Positions 24,210 through 34,068 are shown, counted from the first letter of the stretch. The stretch is 64,000 bases of DNA from CADEDV01 sp048498035 (GCA_048498035.1 JBEHYT010000001.1:290131-354130); one strand, 5' to 3'. Numbers and translations are program-made. Notes: generated by a model not told the origin, from the sequence alone.

Positions 24210-25559
24210 ATGACTGCAAAGAACAAGCTTGGGCTCTTTGATTTCACGATGATCGTGATTGGCCTGGTAATTGGCATGGGCATTTTTAGAACAGCCAAAG
24301 ATGCGGCAGCAGCAGCGGGAAATCCTACTATTTACTTTAGCGCCTGGGCGGCCGGTGGCTTTATTGCGCTTTGCGGTGCGCTCACCTATGCAGAGATCGG
24401 TTCCCGCTATCCCGTTACAGGCGGATATTACAAGGTTTTCTCATATGCTTATCACCCCTCCATTGCATTTGGCCTTAATTGCAGTATTCTTATTTCCAAC
24501 GCAGCGTCCGTATCCGGTGTTGCATTAATTGGTGCGGGATATATTACCTCCGTATTCATGGGACCCGAGGCTCCCAATTTTTTAAAGGTGATCATCGCCA
24601 TGATCGCCATTTTTGTCTTTTATGGCGTTAATATGCTGGGGTTGCGCATGAGCTCCAAAACACAAAGCGTGCTCATGCTGATCAAAATCGCAATGGTATT
24701 GTTGCTGATCTGCGGCCTGCTGTTTCCACACGCTTATGCCCCGGCCACGGCACAGGCACCTGCTGCGCCATTAAGTACGGCCGACTGGATACGATCTTTT
24801 GGTTATTGTCTTGTAGCAGTGTCTTTTACCTACGGCGGTTACCAGCAAACAATCAATTTTGGAAGTGAAGTAGACCGTGCCAGCAAAAATATCCCGCGCG
24901 CTATTTTTATGGGTATTGCCGTCATTATCGTACTGTACCTGGTGGTAAATATTTCCTATTATAAAATCGTGGGGTTTGAAAACATGAAAACCACCGGTGA
25001 AATTGCGTCGGTAGTGGTGGGTAAAATGTTTGGGCAGGGTGGTGCCAATGTATTTTCAGTACTCTTATTTTTAAGTGTGCTGGCCTATGTGAATGTATCG
25101 CTGTTAAGTAACCCGCGCGTTATTTATGCCATGAGTGAAGATAAGGTGCTGCCTGCCTTTTGCCAGTTTCGCTCCGCTAAACGGGGTGTGATGGTAGCGG
25201 CACTTACACTTTTTGCCGCGGTATGCGTGATCGTCCTGTTTTTTGCCGACACGTTTGATAAGATCCTGCAGTTTTCCATTTTCCTCGATTCATTTGGTAT
25301 GGCCACGTCTGCCGGCGCCATTTTTATGCTGCGGAAGCGAACCCGGCACCTGGATGGCACAGGTATTTACAAAATGAAATTATACCCGCTGCTCCCGGTC
25401 ATTTTTATTCTAGCCTATGTATTTGTTTGCGCCAGCATCATTTTCAGCAAACAATGGATGATAGCCGTGATCGGCACCTGTGTATTGACCGGCTCAATAG
25501 GAATTTATTTCCTGATCCGTTATTTTGAAAAACAAAAACAACCCGGCGATGCAAGCTGA
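24210..25559 (+). CDS. APC-family amino-acid permease
   Basis: 449 residues with about twelve membrane segments, starting GLFDFTMIVIGLVIGMGIF, the conserved G-x-G substrate-binding segment 1 of the APC/LAT group; SYAYHPSIAFGLN and VAVSFTYGGYQQTINFGSE (segment 6 region) also fit. The start at 24210 is chosen because it gives the normal short N-terminal tail; an ATG at 24186 is possible. The next gene, a PLP-dependent lyase, overlaps its end by 11 bp, so transport and breakdown of a sulfur or other amino acid may be coupled. Confidence 0.85.
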   Translation: MTAKNKLGLFDFTMIVIGLVIGMGIFRTAKDAAAAAGNPTIYFSAWAAGGFIALCGALTYAEIGSRYPVTGGYYKVFSYAYHPSIAFGLNCSILISNAASVSGVALIGAGYITSVFMGPEAPNFLKVIIAMIAIFVFYGVNMLGLRMSSKTQSVLMLIKIAMVLLLICGLLFPHAYAPATAQAPAAPLSTADWIRSFGYCLVAVSFTYGGYQQTINFGSEVDRASKNIPRAIFMGIAVIIVLYLVVNISYYKIVGFENMKTTGEIASVVVGKMFGQGGANVFSVLLFLSVLAYVNVSLLSNPRVIYAMSEDKVLPAFCQFRSAKRGVMVAALTLFAAVCVIVLFFADTFDKILQFSIFLDSFGMATSAGAIFMLRKRTRHLDGTGIYKMKLYPLLPVIFILAYVFVCASIIFSKQWMIAVIGTCVLTGSIGIYFLIRYFEKQKQPGDAS

Positions 25560-26724
25560 TCCCCAATCCCTGTCGTATATCCTGAATGAACTTGGCGAAG
25601 AACACGGCCAGTATTTTAACGCGATGGTGCCGCCAATTGTGCAAACCAGCAATTTTGTTTTTGAAAAAGTGGCGGATCTCTCCCGTGCATTCGAAGATGA
25701 AATGGGAGGCTATATCTACAGCCGGGGGCTTAATCCCACTGTGGATATTCTCCGTAAAAAACTGGCAGCGCTGGATGGGGCAGAAGATGCATTGATCTTT
25801 AACAACGGCGCAGCAGCGATCTTTGCCGGTGTACTGGCTAATGTGAAAAGCGGCGACCATATCATATCAGTACAATCACCCTATACCTGGGCGCAGAAAA
25901 TGTTCGACGTAATTCTTCCGCGCTTCGGCATTACAACCAGCTACGTGGATGGTTCGTTGCCCGAAAACTGGGAAAATGCGCTGCAATCCAACACGCGGTT
26001 TTTCTACCTTGAATCACCCAACAGCTGGAACTTCGCCATCCAGGATATCCGCGCTGTTGCTACCCTGGCCCGCTCCCGCGGAATTACAACATTGATAGAC
26101 AATAGTTACTGTACACCGATTTACCAGCAACCCATTGAAATGGGCATAGACCTGGCGATGCAAACGGCTACCAAGTACATTGGCGGACACAGCGACACAC
26201 TGGGCGGCGTACTTAGCGGCTCTCACGCCATGATAAAAAAGATTTTTGATAGTGAATATCTCAATATCGGCAGCGGTATCCAGCCGTTCAATGCATGGCT
26301 GCTGCTGCGTGGATTGCGGACTTTGCCCACCCGGCTGGAACGTATCGGTCAAACCACGCGAAAAGTGATCGCATTTCTGAAATCCCATCCGTCCATCGAA
26401 AACCTGCTGTTCCCGCTGGATGAAACATTTCCGCAATATGAACTGGCGCGCCGTCAAATGACAGGTGCCTGCGGACTTTTTACATTTGCCATCCGCACCA
26501 GCAGCCGGGATGCGATCGTACGCTTTTGTGAAGAACTGAAACACATCCGTATGGCAGTAAGCTGGGGAGGCCACGAAAGCCTGGTTATTCCAAAATGCGC
26601 GGGAATCCCGCCGGAACAGTTTAACCCGGGAGATATTACCCACCGCTGGGTGAGAATGTATGCCGGGCTTGAAGATGCCGATTACCTGGTAGCTGACCTG
26701 GATCAGGCGTTGAAGAAAATTTAA
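25549..26724 (+). CDS. Cys/Met-metabolism PLP-dependent enzyme (gamma-lyase/beta-lyase family)
   Basis: 391 residues from the ATG inside the permease end. Fold-type I Cys/Met enzyme signatures: YIYSRGLNPTVDILRKKLAA, GAEDALIFNNGAAAIFAGVL (phosphate-binding loop), FFYLESPNSWNF, TLIDNSYCTPIYQQP (Asp that pairs with the PLP nitrogen) and QTATKYIGGHSDTLGG with the Schiff-base Lys. Likely a cystathionine/methionine lyase or a related elimination enzyme; the exact substrate cannot be fixed by eye. Overlap with the APC permease suggests uptake plus catabolism of one amino acid. Confidence 0.83.
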   Translation: MQADPQSLSYILNELGEEHGQYFNAMVPPIVQTSNFVFEKVADLSRAFEDEMGGYIYSRGLNPTVDILRKKLAALDGAEDALIFNNGAAAIFAGVLANVKSGDHIISVQSPYTWAQKMFDVILPRFGITTSYVDGSLPENWENALQSNTRFFYLESPNSWNFAIQDIRAVATLARSRGITTLIDNSYCTPIYQQPIEMGIDLAMQTATKYIGGHSDTLGGVLSGSHAMIKKIFDSEYLNIGSGIQPFNAWLLLRGLRTLPTRLERIGQTTRKVIAFLKSHPSIENLLFPLDETFPQYELARRQMTGACGLFTFAIRTSSRDAIVRFCEELKHIRMAVSWGGHESLVIPKCAGIPPEQFNPGDITHRWVRMYAGLEDADYLVADLDQALKKI

Positions 26725-26785
26725 GGCGGATATTTGCTATTTAACCATTCCTCCACTATGAAGGGGTGGGATGGGACTTTTCTTT

Positions 26786-26793
26786 TACTTTTG
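26786..26793 (+). promoter_or_regulatory. Bacteroidota -7 promoter box (TACTTTTG) for the efflux operon
   Basis: TACTTTTG fits TAnnTTTG and ends only 4 nt before the ATG at 26798, so the transcript is predicted to be leaderless or nearly so. Confidence 0.55.
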
Positions 26794-26797
26794 TTGC

Positions 26798-28237
26798 ATG
26801 AGGCGCCGATCTATCCAGATATTTATATTCCTGCTAATAGCTAATGGTGCTGTTGCCCAGGCAGATAGCACCCATTGGGATCTTGCCCGCTGTATTGACT
26901 ATGCCTTGAAGAATAATATTTCGGTTCGGCAGGCAGATCTGCAGGTTCGTTTTGCCCAGGTAGACTATTTACAGGGCAAAATGGCGCTCTATCCCTCAGC
27001 CAGCTTCAATGGAAACCTGGGGCTCAGTTCAGGAAGAAACCAGGACCCCACTACATTTGGATTAACCACCGTCAGCTACGCTTTTAACCAGTATTCACTG
27101 CAGGCAAGCGTTGATCTCTTTAACTGGTTTTCCAAGAAAAATAATGTAGCGGTAAAGGCATTAAACGTAGAATCCGGGATGCTGGCGGCAGAAAAAGCCC
27201 GCAATGATGTGGCACTCAACGTAGCCGCTGCCTACCTGCAGGCCCTGCTGGCCAATGAGCAGGTAAATGTAGCCGTTGTACAGGTACAGCAGACCTCCTC
27301 CCAACTGGATAGAACACGTAAACAGGTGGATGCAGGGGCTTTGCCGGAACTTAATGCGGTACAGCTGGAGTCGCAACTGGCTACAGACAGTTCCAATCTT
27401 GTTACGGCCCGTTCCAATGCCAACCTGGCCATATTGCAAATGAAAGCCCTTCTTAACCTGGATGCAGCCGCTTCATTTGATATCGACAAACCGCCGGTAG
27501 AAAGTATCCCGGTTGATCCCATTGCAGAACTGCAACCAGACGCGGTGTACGAATTGGCCGTTGCCAACCAGCCGCAGCAAAAAGCCGATGAGGTAAATAT
27601 TAAAGCCGCAAAAAAATCGATAGAAGTAGCGCGCGCGCAACGATATCCTACCTTTTCCCTTTTTGGTTCCCTGGGAACAACATTTAATAATAAAGCGCAG
27701 GAAGTAAAATCCGTTTCGCAGGCCAATGTGCCATTGGGCACCGTACAGGTAGGAGCTACCAACTACCAGGTGTATCCTATTAATCCCTACCCGGTGTACA
27801 ACTACGGTAACATTGGTTATTTCAATCAACTGAATCAAAACTTCCGTCAGTCTGTAGGTATCAGCGTTGGTATCCCGATCCTGAATGGAGGTACGCTTCG
27901 CGCAGCCTGGCAGCGTTCCAAACTTAATCTTGAACAGGTAGAATTAACAAAGGAACAAAACAGCCTGACGCTAAAACAGGATATCTATCGCGCCTACAAC
28001 GACGCGATGGCCGCCCTGCAAAAATTTAATGCCAACCGCAAGGCTGTTGATGCGGCACAAAAAGCGGCCGAATTTGCGCAAAAGCGATATGATGTAAACC
28101 TGTTGTCAACCTATGATCTTATCAACAGCCAAAACAGCCTGCAAACGGCGCGTATCCAGCTGTTGTATGCACAATATGATTACGTGTTCAAGATGAAAGT
28201 GCTTGAATTTTATAAAGGCCAGGGCTTAAAACTCTGA
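26798..28237 (+). CDS. TolC-family outer-membrane efflux channel
   Basis: 479 residues from the ATG at 26798, giving a signal peptide ending NGAVAQA. Two OEP repeats: CIDYALKNNISVRQADLQV and LYPSASFNGNLGLSSG in the first, and YELAVANQPQQKADEVNIKA with YPTFSLFGSLGTTF in the second. Long alpha-helical hairpin segments (AAYLQALLANEQVNVAVVQ) form the periplasmic tunnel. It is followed 30 bp later by an HlyD/RND-type adaptor gene. No inner-membrane pump gene is adjacent, so the pump must lie elsewhere. Confidence 0.9.
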   Translation: MRRRSIQIFIFLLIANGAVAQADSTHWDLARCIDYALKNNISVRQADLQVRFAQVDYLQGKMALYPSASFNGNLGLSSGRNQDPTTFGLTTVSYAFNQYSLQASVDLFNWFSKKNNVAVKALNVESGMLAAEKARNDVALNVAAAYLQALLANEQVNVAVVQVQQTSSQLDRTRKQVDAGALPELNAVQLESQLATDSSNLVTARSNANLAILQMKALLNLDAAASFDIDKPPVESIPVDPIAELQPDAVYELAVANQPQQKADEVNIKAAKKSIEVARAQRYPTFSLFGSLGTTFNNKAQEVKSVSQANVPLGTVQVGATNYQVYPINPYPVYNYGNIGYFNQLNQNFRQSVGISVGIPILNGGTLRAAWQRSKLNLEQVELTKEQNSLTLKQDIYRAYNDAMAALQKFNANRKAVDAAQKAAEFAQKRYDVNLLSTYDLINSQNSLQTARIQLLYAQYDYVFKMKVLEFYKGQGLKL

Positions 28238-28267
28238 TCCGGATTTCTTAACCGCCTAAGTCTGTAT

Positions 28268-29611
28268 ATGACTAAAACTACCAAATGGGTACTCGGCACA
28301 ACTGCCGTGCTGGTGTTGGGATTTGTAACCGTAAAGGTGCTTGGCAAAAAAGACGGTACTGAAAAAGTTGCCGTTGAAAAGGCCGAACGCCGGGATATTA
28401 TCGAAACCGTAAACGCCAGCGGAAAAATATACCCCGAAGTGGAAGTGAAAGTGAGCCCCGATATCTCCGGGCAAATCACGGAACTGATGGTGGAAGAAGG
28501 TGACAGCGTTACCAAGGGACAACCACTGGCCCGTATTTATGCCGATATCTACGCCCTGCAACGCGATGAAGCAGCCGCAAGAGTATCGCAGTCTGCGGCA
28601 ACCGTCAATAACAGCCGCGCCGCCATCGATGCATTACAGGCTTCACTGGAGCAGGCCCAACAGGATTTTGACCGGAATAAAAAGTTGTTTGACGATAAAG
28701 TGATTTCCCGCGCAGAACTGGAACAATTTGAAACCAGCCTCCGCTCCGCAAAAGCGAACTTCAACGCTGCTAAAGAAAATATAAAAAGTCTTCAGGCGGG
28801 CGTACAAACATCACAAACGGGTTTGTCCAGGGCTAATAAAGATCTGAACAGAACGCTTATCTCGGCGCCAATGAGCGGCGTTATTTCTTCACTGAAGGTG
28901 AAAAAAGGAGAAAGTGTTGCCGGCAATAGTTTTAATGTGGGTACAGAAATGATGACCGTTGCAGATATGTCTGTACTGGAAGTGCGTGTAGATGTAGGTG
29001 AAAATGATATCGTAAAAGTAAAAGTGGGAGACTCGGCCGATGTAGAGGTGGATGCGTATAATAACCGAAAATTCAAAGGCGTTGTTACCAAAATTGCCAG
29101 CAGCACCAGCTCCGCATCCGGAACGGCATCCTCGAACGACGTAACCAATTACGAAGTGCGGATACGACTATTAAAAGACTCCTATGCAGACCTGGCCGGG
29201 CAAACATTTCCATTCAGACCAGGGATGAACGCCAGCGCCGATATCAAAACAAGAAAAGTGGAAAATGCCATCGCTGTTCCCAACGTAGCCGTAACAGCGC
29301 GGGTGCGTGGCTCTGATATGAATGCTGCTGAAAAAAAGGAGGCCAGCAAAACCGACCAGGATGCGAATGCAATGGATGCTACAAACAGCGATCTTGACCA
29401 GGAAGAAGTGGTATTTGTACTACAAAAGGATAATACAGTAAAGAAAGTAGTGGTAACTACCGGCATCCAGGATATGAATTATTTCCAGGTGCTAACCGGG
29501 CTCAAGCCCGGGGATGAAGTGGTAGTAAGCCCATTTACCGCTATCAGCAAAACGTTGAAAGATGGCGCTGCCGTTAAAGTGGTTCCCAAAGAAAAATTGT
29601 TCGAAAAATAA
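28268..29611 (+). CDS. Membrane-fusion (HlyD/MacA-like) efflux adaptor
   Basis: 447 residues with one N-terminal membrane anchor (about 6-24), a biotinyl-lipoyl-like half (VKVSPDISGQITELMVEEGDSV), a long coiled-coil hairpin (about 95-185: RVSQSAATVNNSRAA ... FNAAKENIKSLQAG), the second lipoyl half (LISAPMSGVISSLKVKKGESV) and beta-barrel domains. A Lys/Asp/Glu-rich insert (AAEKKEASKTDQDANAMDA) near residue 360 is unusual. It links the TolC-type channel encoded upstream to an inner-membrane ABC or RND pump not present here. The MacA-like layout suggests an ABC pump. Confidence 0.87.
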   Translation: MTKTTKWVLGTTAVLVLGFVTVKVLGKKDGTEKVAVEKAERRDIIETVNASGKIYPEVEVKVSPDISGQITELMVEEGDSVTKGQPLARIYADIYALQRDEAAARVSQSAATVNNSRAAIDALQASLEQAQQDFDRNKKLFDDKVISRAELEQFETSLRSAKANFNAAKENIKSLQAGVQTSQTGLSRANKDLNRTLISAPMSGVISSLKVKKGESVAGNSFNVGTEMMTVADMSVLEVRVDVGENDIVKVKVGDSADVEVDAYNNRKFKGVVTKIASSTSSASGTASSNDVTNYEVRIRLLKDSYADLAGQTFPFRPGMNASADIKTRKVENAIAVPNVAVTARVRGSDMNAAEKKEASKTDQDANAMDATNSDLDQEEVVFVLQKDNTVKKVVVTTGIQDMNYFQVLTGLKPGDEVVVSPFTAISKTLKDGAAVKVVPKEKLFEK

Positions 29612-29623
29612 ATAGTAAGCCAC

Positions 29624-30661
29624 ATGCGGTTTGGAATTATAGGAAGCGGAAGTTGGGCAACAGCATTGGCCAAAATACTTACAGATAACCACCACCCAAT
29701 CAGCTGGTGGGTTCGCAACGAGACAACAATTGACCAGATCCGGAAACGCCATCACAACCCGCGATACCTCAGCTCCGTTAATTTTGATACGTCTTTACTA
29801 CAACTTTCTTCATCAGTACGTTCGGTAATTGGAGCCGCAGACGTAGTGCTGATCGCGGTTCCTTCCGCCTACGTGGAAGAAACACTCCAGGGCCTTCCAC
29901 CCGCCCTATGGGAAAACAAAAAAGTGGTATCAGCCGTAAAAGGATTGCTACCAGCCCGCGATGTGCTTCTGAATGATTTCCTGTCCATGGAATTTGGTAT
30001 TCGCCTGGAAGATTATATTGCCGTACTCGGTCCCTGCCATGCAGAAGAAGTAGCGGCTGAAAAGCTGTCTTATTTAACTTTCTCCGGATCGGATACGGCA
30101 TTGGCAGCATCAGTTGCCGCCCATTTCAATACAGATTACATCAATACCATCGTCAACCAGGACATCCTGGGCGTACAGTATGCAGCTGTTTTGAAAAATA
30201 TTTATGCGTTGGGCGCCGGAATTGCACACGGACTTGATTATGGCGACAACTTTCTCAGCGTTTACATCGCTAATGCAGCTGATGAAATGGCCGGTTTCCT
30301 CCGCCGCTTTGGCGCTGAACATATCGTTGTGGGTGAACACGATGGCGAAGATCCGCTTACCCACCGCAAAACACCCAACTATGCGGCCTCCGTATACCTG
30401 GGAGATCTGCTAGTAACCTGCTACTCACTTTTTAGCCGCAACCGAACTTTTGGCAATATGATCGGAAAAGGATACTCCGTGCGTGCCGCTCAACTGGAAC
30501 TTAACATGGTGGCGGAAGGATACAATGCATCCAAGTGTATTTACAACATCAATAAAACGATACAGGCGCCCATTCCCATGGCCGAAACAGTATACCGCAT
30601 ACTTTGGGAAAATGTTAAACCGGAAGAAGGCTTTAAACAACTGGAACAGGTGCTGGTCTGA
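29624..30661 (+). CDS. gpsA: NAD(P)H-dependent glycerol-3-phosphate dehydrogenase
   Basis: 345 residues, the family's usual length. N-terminal Rossmann fold (FGIIGSGSWATALAKIL), VLIAVPSAYVEETL, the conserved VSAVKGLLP block, VLGPCHAEEVA, the catalytic Lys in AAVLKNIYALGAGIAHGLDY, and DLLVTCYSLFSRNRTFG. It makes sn-glycerol-3-phosphate from dihydroxyacetone phosphate for phospholipid synthesis. It lies 12 bp after the efflux adaptor gene and is probably transcribed with it, without an obvious functional link. Confidence 0.93.
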   Translation: MRFGIIGSGSWATALAKILTDNHHPISWWVRNETTIDQIRKRHHNPRYLSSVNFDTSLLQLSSSVRSVIGAADVVLIAVPSAYVEETLQGLPPALWENKKVVSAVKGLLPARDVLLNDFLSMEFGIRLEDYIAVLGPCHAEEVAAEKLSYLTFSGSDTALAASVAAHFNTDYINTIVNQDILGVQYAAVLKNIYALGAGIAHGLDYGDNFLSVYIANAADEMAGFLRRFGAEHIVVGEHDGEDPLTHRKTPNYAASVYLGDLLVTCYSLFSRNRTFGNMIGKGYSVRAAQLELNMVAEGYNASKCIYNINKTIQAPIPMAETVYRILWENVKPEEGFKQLEQVLV

Positions 30662-30680
30662 CAGGTATAAACCAGCAATC

Positions 30681-30788
30681 ATGCCTTTTGCTTTCCAGGG
30701 TTTTGGTCCGTCGGCCGTGTTGATCATGGTGCTTTCGCTCGCAGTAAAACAATTATATGTCTATTGGCGAGACCATCAAAAGTTATAA
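30681..30788 (+). CDS. Possible 35-residue small membrane protein
   Basis: ATG at 30681 to TAA at 30788, 35 residues with one hydrophobic stretch (SAVLIMVLSLAVKQLYVYW). It sits between gpsA and the 67-aa membrane protein gene, all on the plus strand. No ribosome-binding evidence or homologue can be cited, so it is only a candidate. Confidence 0.25.
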   Translation: MPFAFQGFGPSAVLIMVLSLAVKQLYVYWRDHQKL

Positions 30789-30815
30789 CTTCACATTGGT
30801 TAAAACCTGTAATGC

Positions 30816-31019
30816 ATGATCCAGTTTTTCCAGGTGCTGTTTTTTACCGCCGCCATCATCCTTATCGTTCTGAACGTTATCCAGTTTAACAAATACCAGG
30901 AAGGAAAAAAGAGCGGAGCCAATACGCATCCCATCCGGTGGTTCAATTTTATCCTCACTTCACTGGTTGCCCTGGGCTGCGTGCTCAATATCGTTATTGC
31001 GTGGATACGGAAAGGCTAA
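30816..31019 (+). CDS. Small hypothetical membrane protein
   Basis: 67 residues with two membrane segments (about 4-23, FFQVLFFTAAIILIVLNVIQ, and 44-63, FILTSLVALGCVLNIVIAW) joined by a basic loop KYQEGKKSGANTHPIRW. No family recognised. Its stop overlaps the 3' end of the convergent hemW by 4 bp. Confidence 0.6.
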   Translation: MIQFFQVLFFTAAIILIVLNVIQFNKYQEGKKSGANTHPIRWFNFILTSLVALGCVLNIVIAWIRKG

Positions 31020-32125
31020 AAGAAAAGACCAGCGGCAATACCGTCTGCTACCAGTTTCCCTTCATCAGTTAATACCAAACGGTCTTCCTGCAGGCTCACC
31101 AACCCATTCACAATATATCGTTCGGCTGCCTTGCGTAAACCGTTCATAAAATCAGGACTCAACTTTTGCAGATCAATTCCTTCCTGCGTACGCAGTGATG
31201 TCATGATGTATTCATTCACGCGTTGCACCAGCGTAAGCGTTTCTTTTTCCGCCGGCAACTCGCCGGCGTCAATGGCTCTGATATAAGACGTATTGTTGGC
31301 GATATTCCACTGGCGGCTGCTGCCATCAAAGGAATGGGCCGAGGGACCGATACCAATATATTTTTCGCCCAGCCAATAGGAAGAGTTATGCCGACTTCTC
31401 CAACCGGGCAGTGCAAAATTTGAAATTTCATAATGTTCATAACCGGCATCCTGCATCCATTTCATCAGCAGCAGGAACTGCTCACTCTGCCCTGCCGGAT
31501 CCACATCACTGCTTTTTGCCTGCTGGATGAGTTTGAAAAGCGGTGTTTGCGGCTCCACCGTCAATGCGTAACAAGACAGGTGCGGAATGCCCAAATCCAG
31601 CGCCGTATCCACATTCATTTTCCAGCGCTCATCCGTGAGCGCTGGCGTGCCATAGATCAGATCGATCGTAATATTATCAAAATACTTTTTAGCCAGTTGC
31701 AACTGTTGCAGTGCCTGCACGGCCGTATGTGCCCTGTTCATCCATTTCAGATCCTCTTCATGAAAACTTTGCACACCAATACTAAGACGGTTAACGCCCA
31801 GCTTTCGCCAATGCTCCAGCTGCCGCTCATCCAGGTCGTCTGGATTGGCTTCCAGCGTTATCTCCGCATCGTCATCCACCGTAAACACCTGTCGAAGCGC
31901 CGATAATAATTCCTCCAGGTTAGCAGGAGAAAGCAGGGAAGGAGTACCTCCTCCGAAATAGATCGTTGCCACCTGCTCACCGCCGGCATAATCTGCACGC
32001 ATCCCTGTTTCCGCCACCAGCGCCCTTACCAGCTCTTCCCGGTAACGTAAAGAAGTAGTAAAATGGAAATTGCAATAGTGACATGCCTGCTTGCAAAAAG
32101 GAATATGCAAATAAACTCCCGCCAA
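31016..32125 (-). CDS. hemW: HemW-like radical SAM haem chaperone
   Basis: 369 residues. Radical SAM [4Fe-4S] motif Cys11-x3-Cys15-x2-Cys18 (FCKQACHYCNF), glycine motif FGGGTPSLL, EITLEANPDDL, and NRLSIGVQSFHEEDLK. The C-terminal HemN-like domain contains SSYWLGEKYIGIGPSAHSF and LRTQEGIDL. HemW binds haem and inserts it into respiratory enzymes; it is often misannotated as coproporphyrinogen III oxidase. It is divergent from the BamA-like gene with a 39-bp gap. Confidence 0.92.
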   Translation of the reverse strand: MAGVYLHIPFCKQACHYCNFHFTTSLRYREELVRALVAETGMRADYAGGEQVATIYFGGGTPSLLSPANLEELLSALRQVFTVDDDAEITLEANPDDLDERQLEHWRKLGVNRLSIGVQSFHEEDLKWMNRAHTAVQALQQLQLAKKYFDNITIDLIYGTPALTDERWKMNVDTALDLGIPHLSCYALTVEPQTPLFKLIQQAKSSDVDPAGQSEQFLLLMKWMQDAGYEHYEISNFALPGWRSRHNSSYWLGEKYIGIGPSAHSFDGSSRQWNIANNTSYIRAIDAGELPAEKETLTLVQRVNEYIMTSLRTQEGIDLQKLSPDFMNGLRKAAERYIVNGLVSLQEDRLVLTDEGKLVADGIAAGLFF

Positions 32126-32164
32126 TATTCTTCGTATTTAATGATAATTTAGTGCCCGTTCCGG

Positions 32165-33967
32165 ATGACAAAGGTAAGACAGCAAATATCGGTTTGGCTT
32201 TTTCTGTTTTGGGCAGGCGCCGCAGCAGCGCAGGAGCCCTATCAATTGCAGGTGCGCGGGGTAGACAGAGACTCTGCTTTCCTGCATACTTCGCTTGGCA
32301 TTCCCAATACATTTCCCTCGCGACTGGCCTGCACAGATTATGTTTCAAAATTGCCATCAGCACTTCAGGGACGCGGCTACGTAACCGCTTCCATTGATAC
32401 AATCCGCTTCGACAGCACCGCTGCCTACATGGTTCTTTTTACCGGACAGGTGTACAAATGGGCCGCCCTGCGTCCCGCCAATATTGCACCTGAAATTCTC
32501 GATAATATCGGTTGGACCAGCCGCCAGTTTGATGGCAAACCAATCGATTTCCGGCAGGTGACCGACCTGGAAGAAAAAATTCTCGACTACCTGGAAAAAA
32601 ATGGACGACCATTTGGAAAAGTTTTTCTTGATAGCCTGGAACTCCGCGGAGAGACCGTACAGGCGCTGCTTAAAGTAACGCCGGGCCCACTCTATCATTT
32701 GGATAGCATTCGTGTATATGGCAACGCAAAGATTTCAAATGTTTACCTGCAACATTATCTTGAATTACCGAATGGATCATTGTACAACAAGGAAAAACTG
32801 CAGCAGGTGAGCAACAGGATCAACCAGCTTCAGTATATCGAAGAAGAACGCCCCGGTAATCTTACACTGCTGGGAACAGGATCTGTGTTGAACCTGTACC
32901 TGCGGCAAAAAAAGAGCAGCCAGGTAAATGTGCTCATCGGGTTTTTGCCCAATAATGATCAACTGAGCAATAAAAAATTATTGGTGACCGGCGAAGCCAA
33001 CATCAATCTGAAAAATGCGCTCGGTGCCGGCGAAACAATCGGTCTCAACTGGCAACAATTGCAGGTTCGCTCTCCCCGCCTGGATCTCGCCTTTCAATAT
33101 CCCTATCTTTTTAAATCGCCCGTAGGGCTTGATTTTGCATTTGATATTTTTCGCAAAGACAGCATTTTCGTCAATATCAACCTGCAGGTGGGTGGCACAT
33201 TCTCACTTGGTACTCACCAGGCCGGAAAACTCTTCCTGCAGCGGTTTCAAACTATCGTGAACGGGATCAATACAAACCAGATCCTGCAAACGCGGCGACT
33301 GGACGACCAGGCAGATCTTGCTGCTACCAATCTTGGCGTCGACTACGAACTGAATACGACCAATTATCGCCTCAACCCAAGAACAGGCAACGAACTTCAT
33401 CTTATCGGTTCTGCGGGCACAAAAAAGATCCGGAAAAATTCGGCTGTGCTGGAACTCAAAGATCCTTCGGACCCTTCGTTTGACTTCGGCACCCTGTACG
33501 ATACGCTCAAGCTAAAGACCTACCAGTTCCGCGCACAGGTTGCCGGCGCTCATTATTTACCCCTGGGAAGGCAAAGCACGTTGAAAATGGCATTTAACGG
33601 TGGGTTTTTCCAGAGCGGCAATATTTTCAGGAATGAATTATTTCAGTTGGGCGGCTACAAATTGCTACGTGGGTTTGATGAAGAAAGCCAATACTTGTCG
33701 CAATACACCATTGGTACCCTGGAATACCATCTATTATACCTGATGGGACAAAACTCGTACTTCTATGTGCTGGCTGATGGCGGCTGGGGACGAAATAACA
33801 GCCAGAACATAAATGTTCAGTACACGTATTTTGGTACCGGCCTCGGAATCGCATTTGAAACCAAAGCAGGCGTATTTAACCTGGCCTGGGCGGTTGGTAA
33901 GCGAAATGATACTGAATTCAACCTCCGCCAATCCAAACTGCATTTCGGGTTTGTAAATTATTTTTGA
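32165..33967 (+). CDS. BamA/TamA-family outer-membrane protein
   Basis: 600 residues with a signal peptide (about 1-22, ending AAAAQ), an N-terminal periplasmic part containing POTRA-like modules (YHLDSIRVYGNAKISNVYLQ near residue 180 is the clearest), and a C-terminal bacterial surface antigen barrel from about 260. The barrel has GGYKLLRGFDEESQY (the conserved RGF loop of the Omp85 family) and ends LHFGFVNYF with the terminal aromatic expected for barrel insertion. Shorter than BamA, so it is likelier a TamA-like or lineage-specific assembly factor. Confidence 0.82.
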   Translation: MTKVRQQISVWLFLFWAGAAAAQEPYQLQVRGVDRDSAFLHTSLGIPNTFPSRLACTDYVSKLPSALQGRGYVTASIDTIRFDSTAAYMVLFTGQVYKWAALRPANIAPEILDNIGWTSRQFDGKPIDFRQVTDLEEKILDYLEKNGRPFGKVFLDSLELRGETVQALLKVTPGPLYHLDSIRVYGNAKISNVYLQHYLELPNGSLYNKEKLQQVSNRINQLQYIEEERPGNLTLLGTGSVLNLYLRQKKSSQVNVLIGFLPNNDQLSNKKLLVTGEANINLKNALGAGETIGLNWQQLQVRSPRLDLAFQYPYLFKSPVGLDFAFDIFRKDSIFVNINLQVGGTFSLGTHQAGKLFLQRFQTIVNGINTNQILQTRRLDDQADLAATNLGVDYELNTTNYRLNPRTGNELHLIGSAGTKKIRKNSAVLELKDPSDPSFDFGTLYDTLKLKTYQFRAQVAGAHYLPLGRQSTLKMAFNGGFFQSGNIFRNELFQLGGYKLLRGFDEESQYLSQYTIGTLEYHLLYLMGQNSYFYVLADGGWGRNNSQNINVQYTYFGTGLGIAFETKAGVFNLAWAVGKRNDTEFNLRQSKLHFGFVNYF

Positions 33968-34043
33968 TGCAGATGAATTAAAGTTAGCGTGCCCGCATCC
34001 TGATTTTTACTTTTTCAGCTTGAGTTTTCACTGGCCCTTTTCC

Positions 34044-34051
34044 TATTTTTG
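34044..34051 (+). promoter_or_regulatory. Promoter -7 box (TATTTTTG) for the DUF4271 gene
   Basis: TATTTTTG matches TAnnTTTG, 17 nt upstream of the TTG start at 34069. A TTG-containing -33 region is near 34020 but not convincing. Confidence 0.45.
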
Positions 34052-34068
34052 CCGCTCAACTATTTCTA

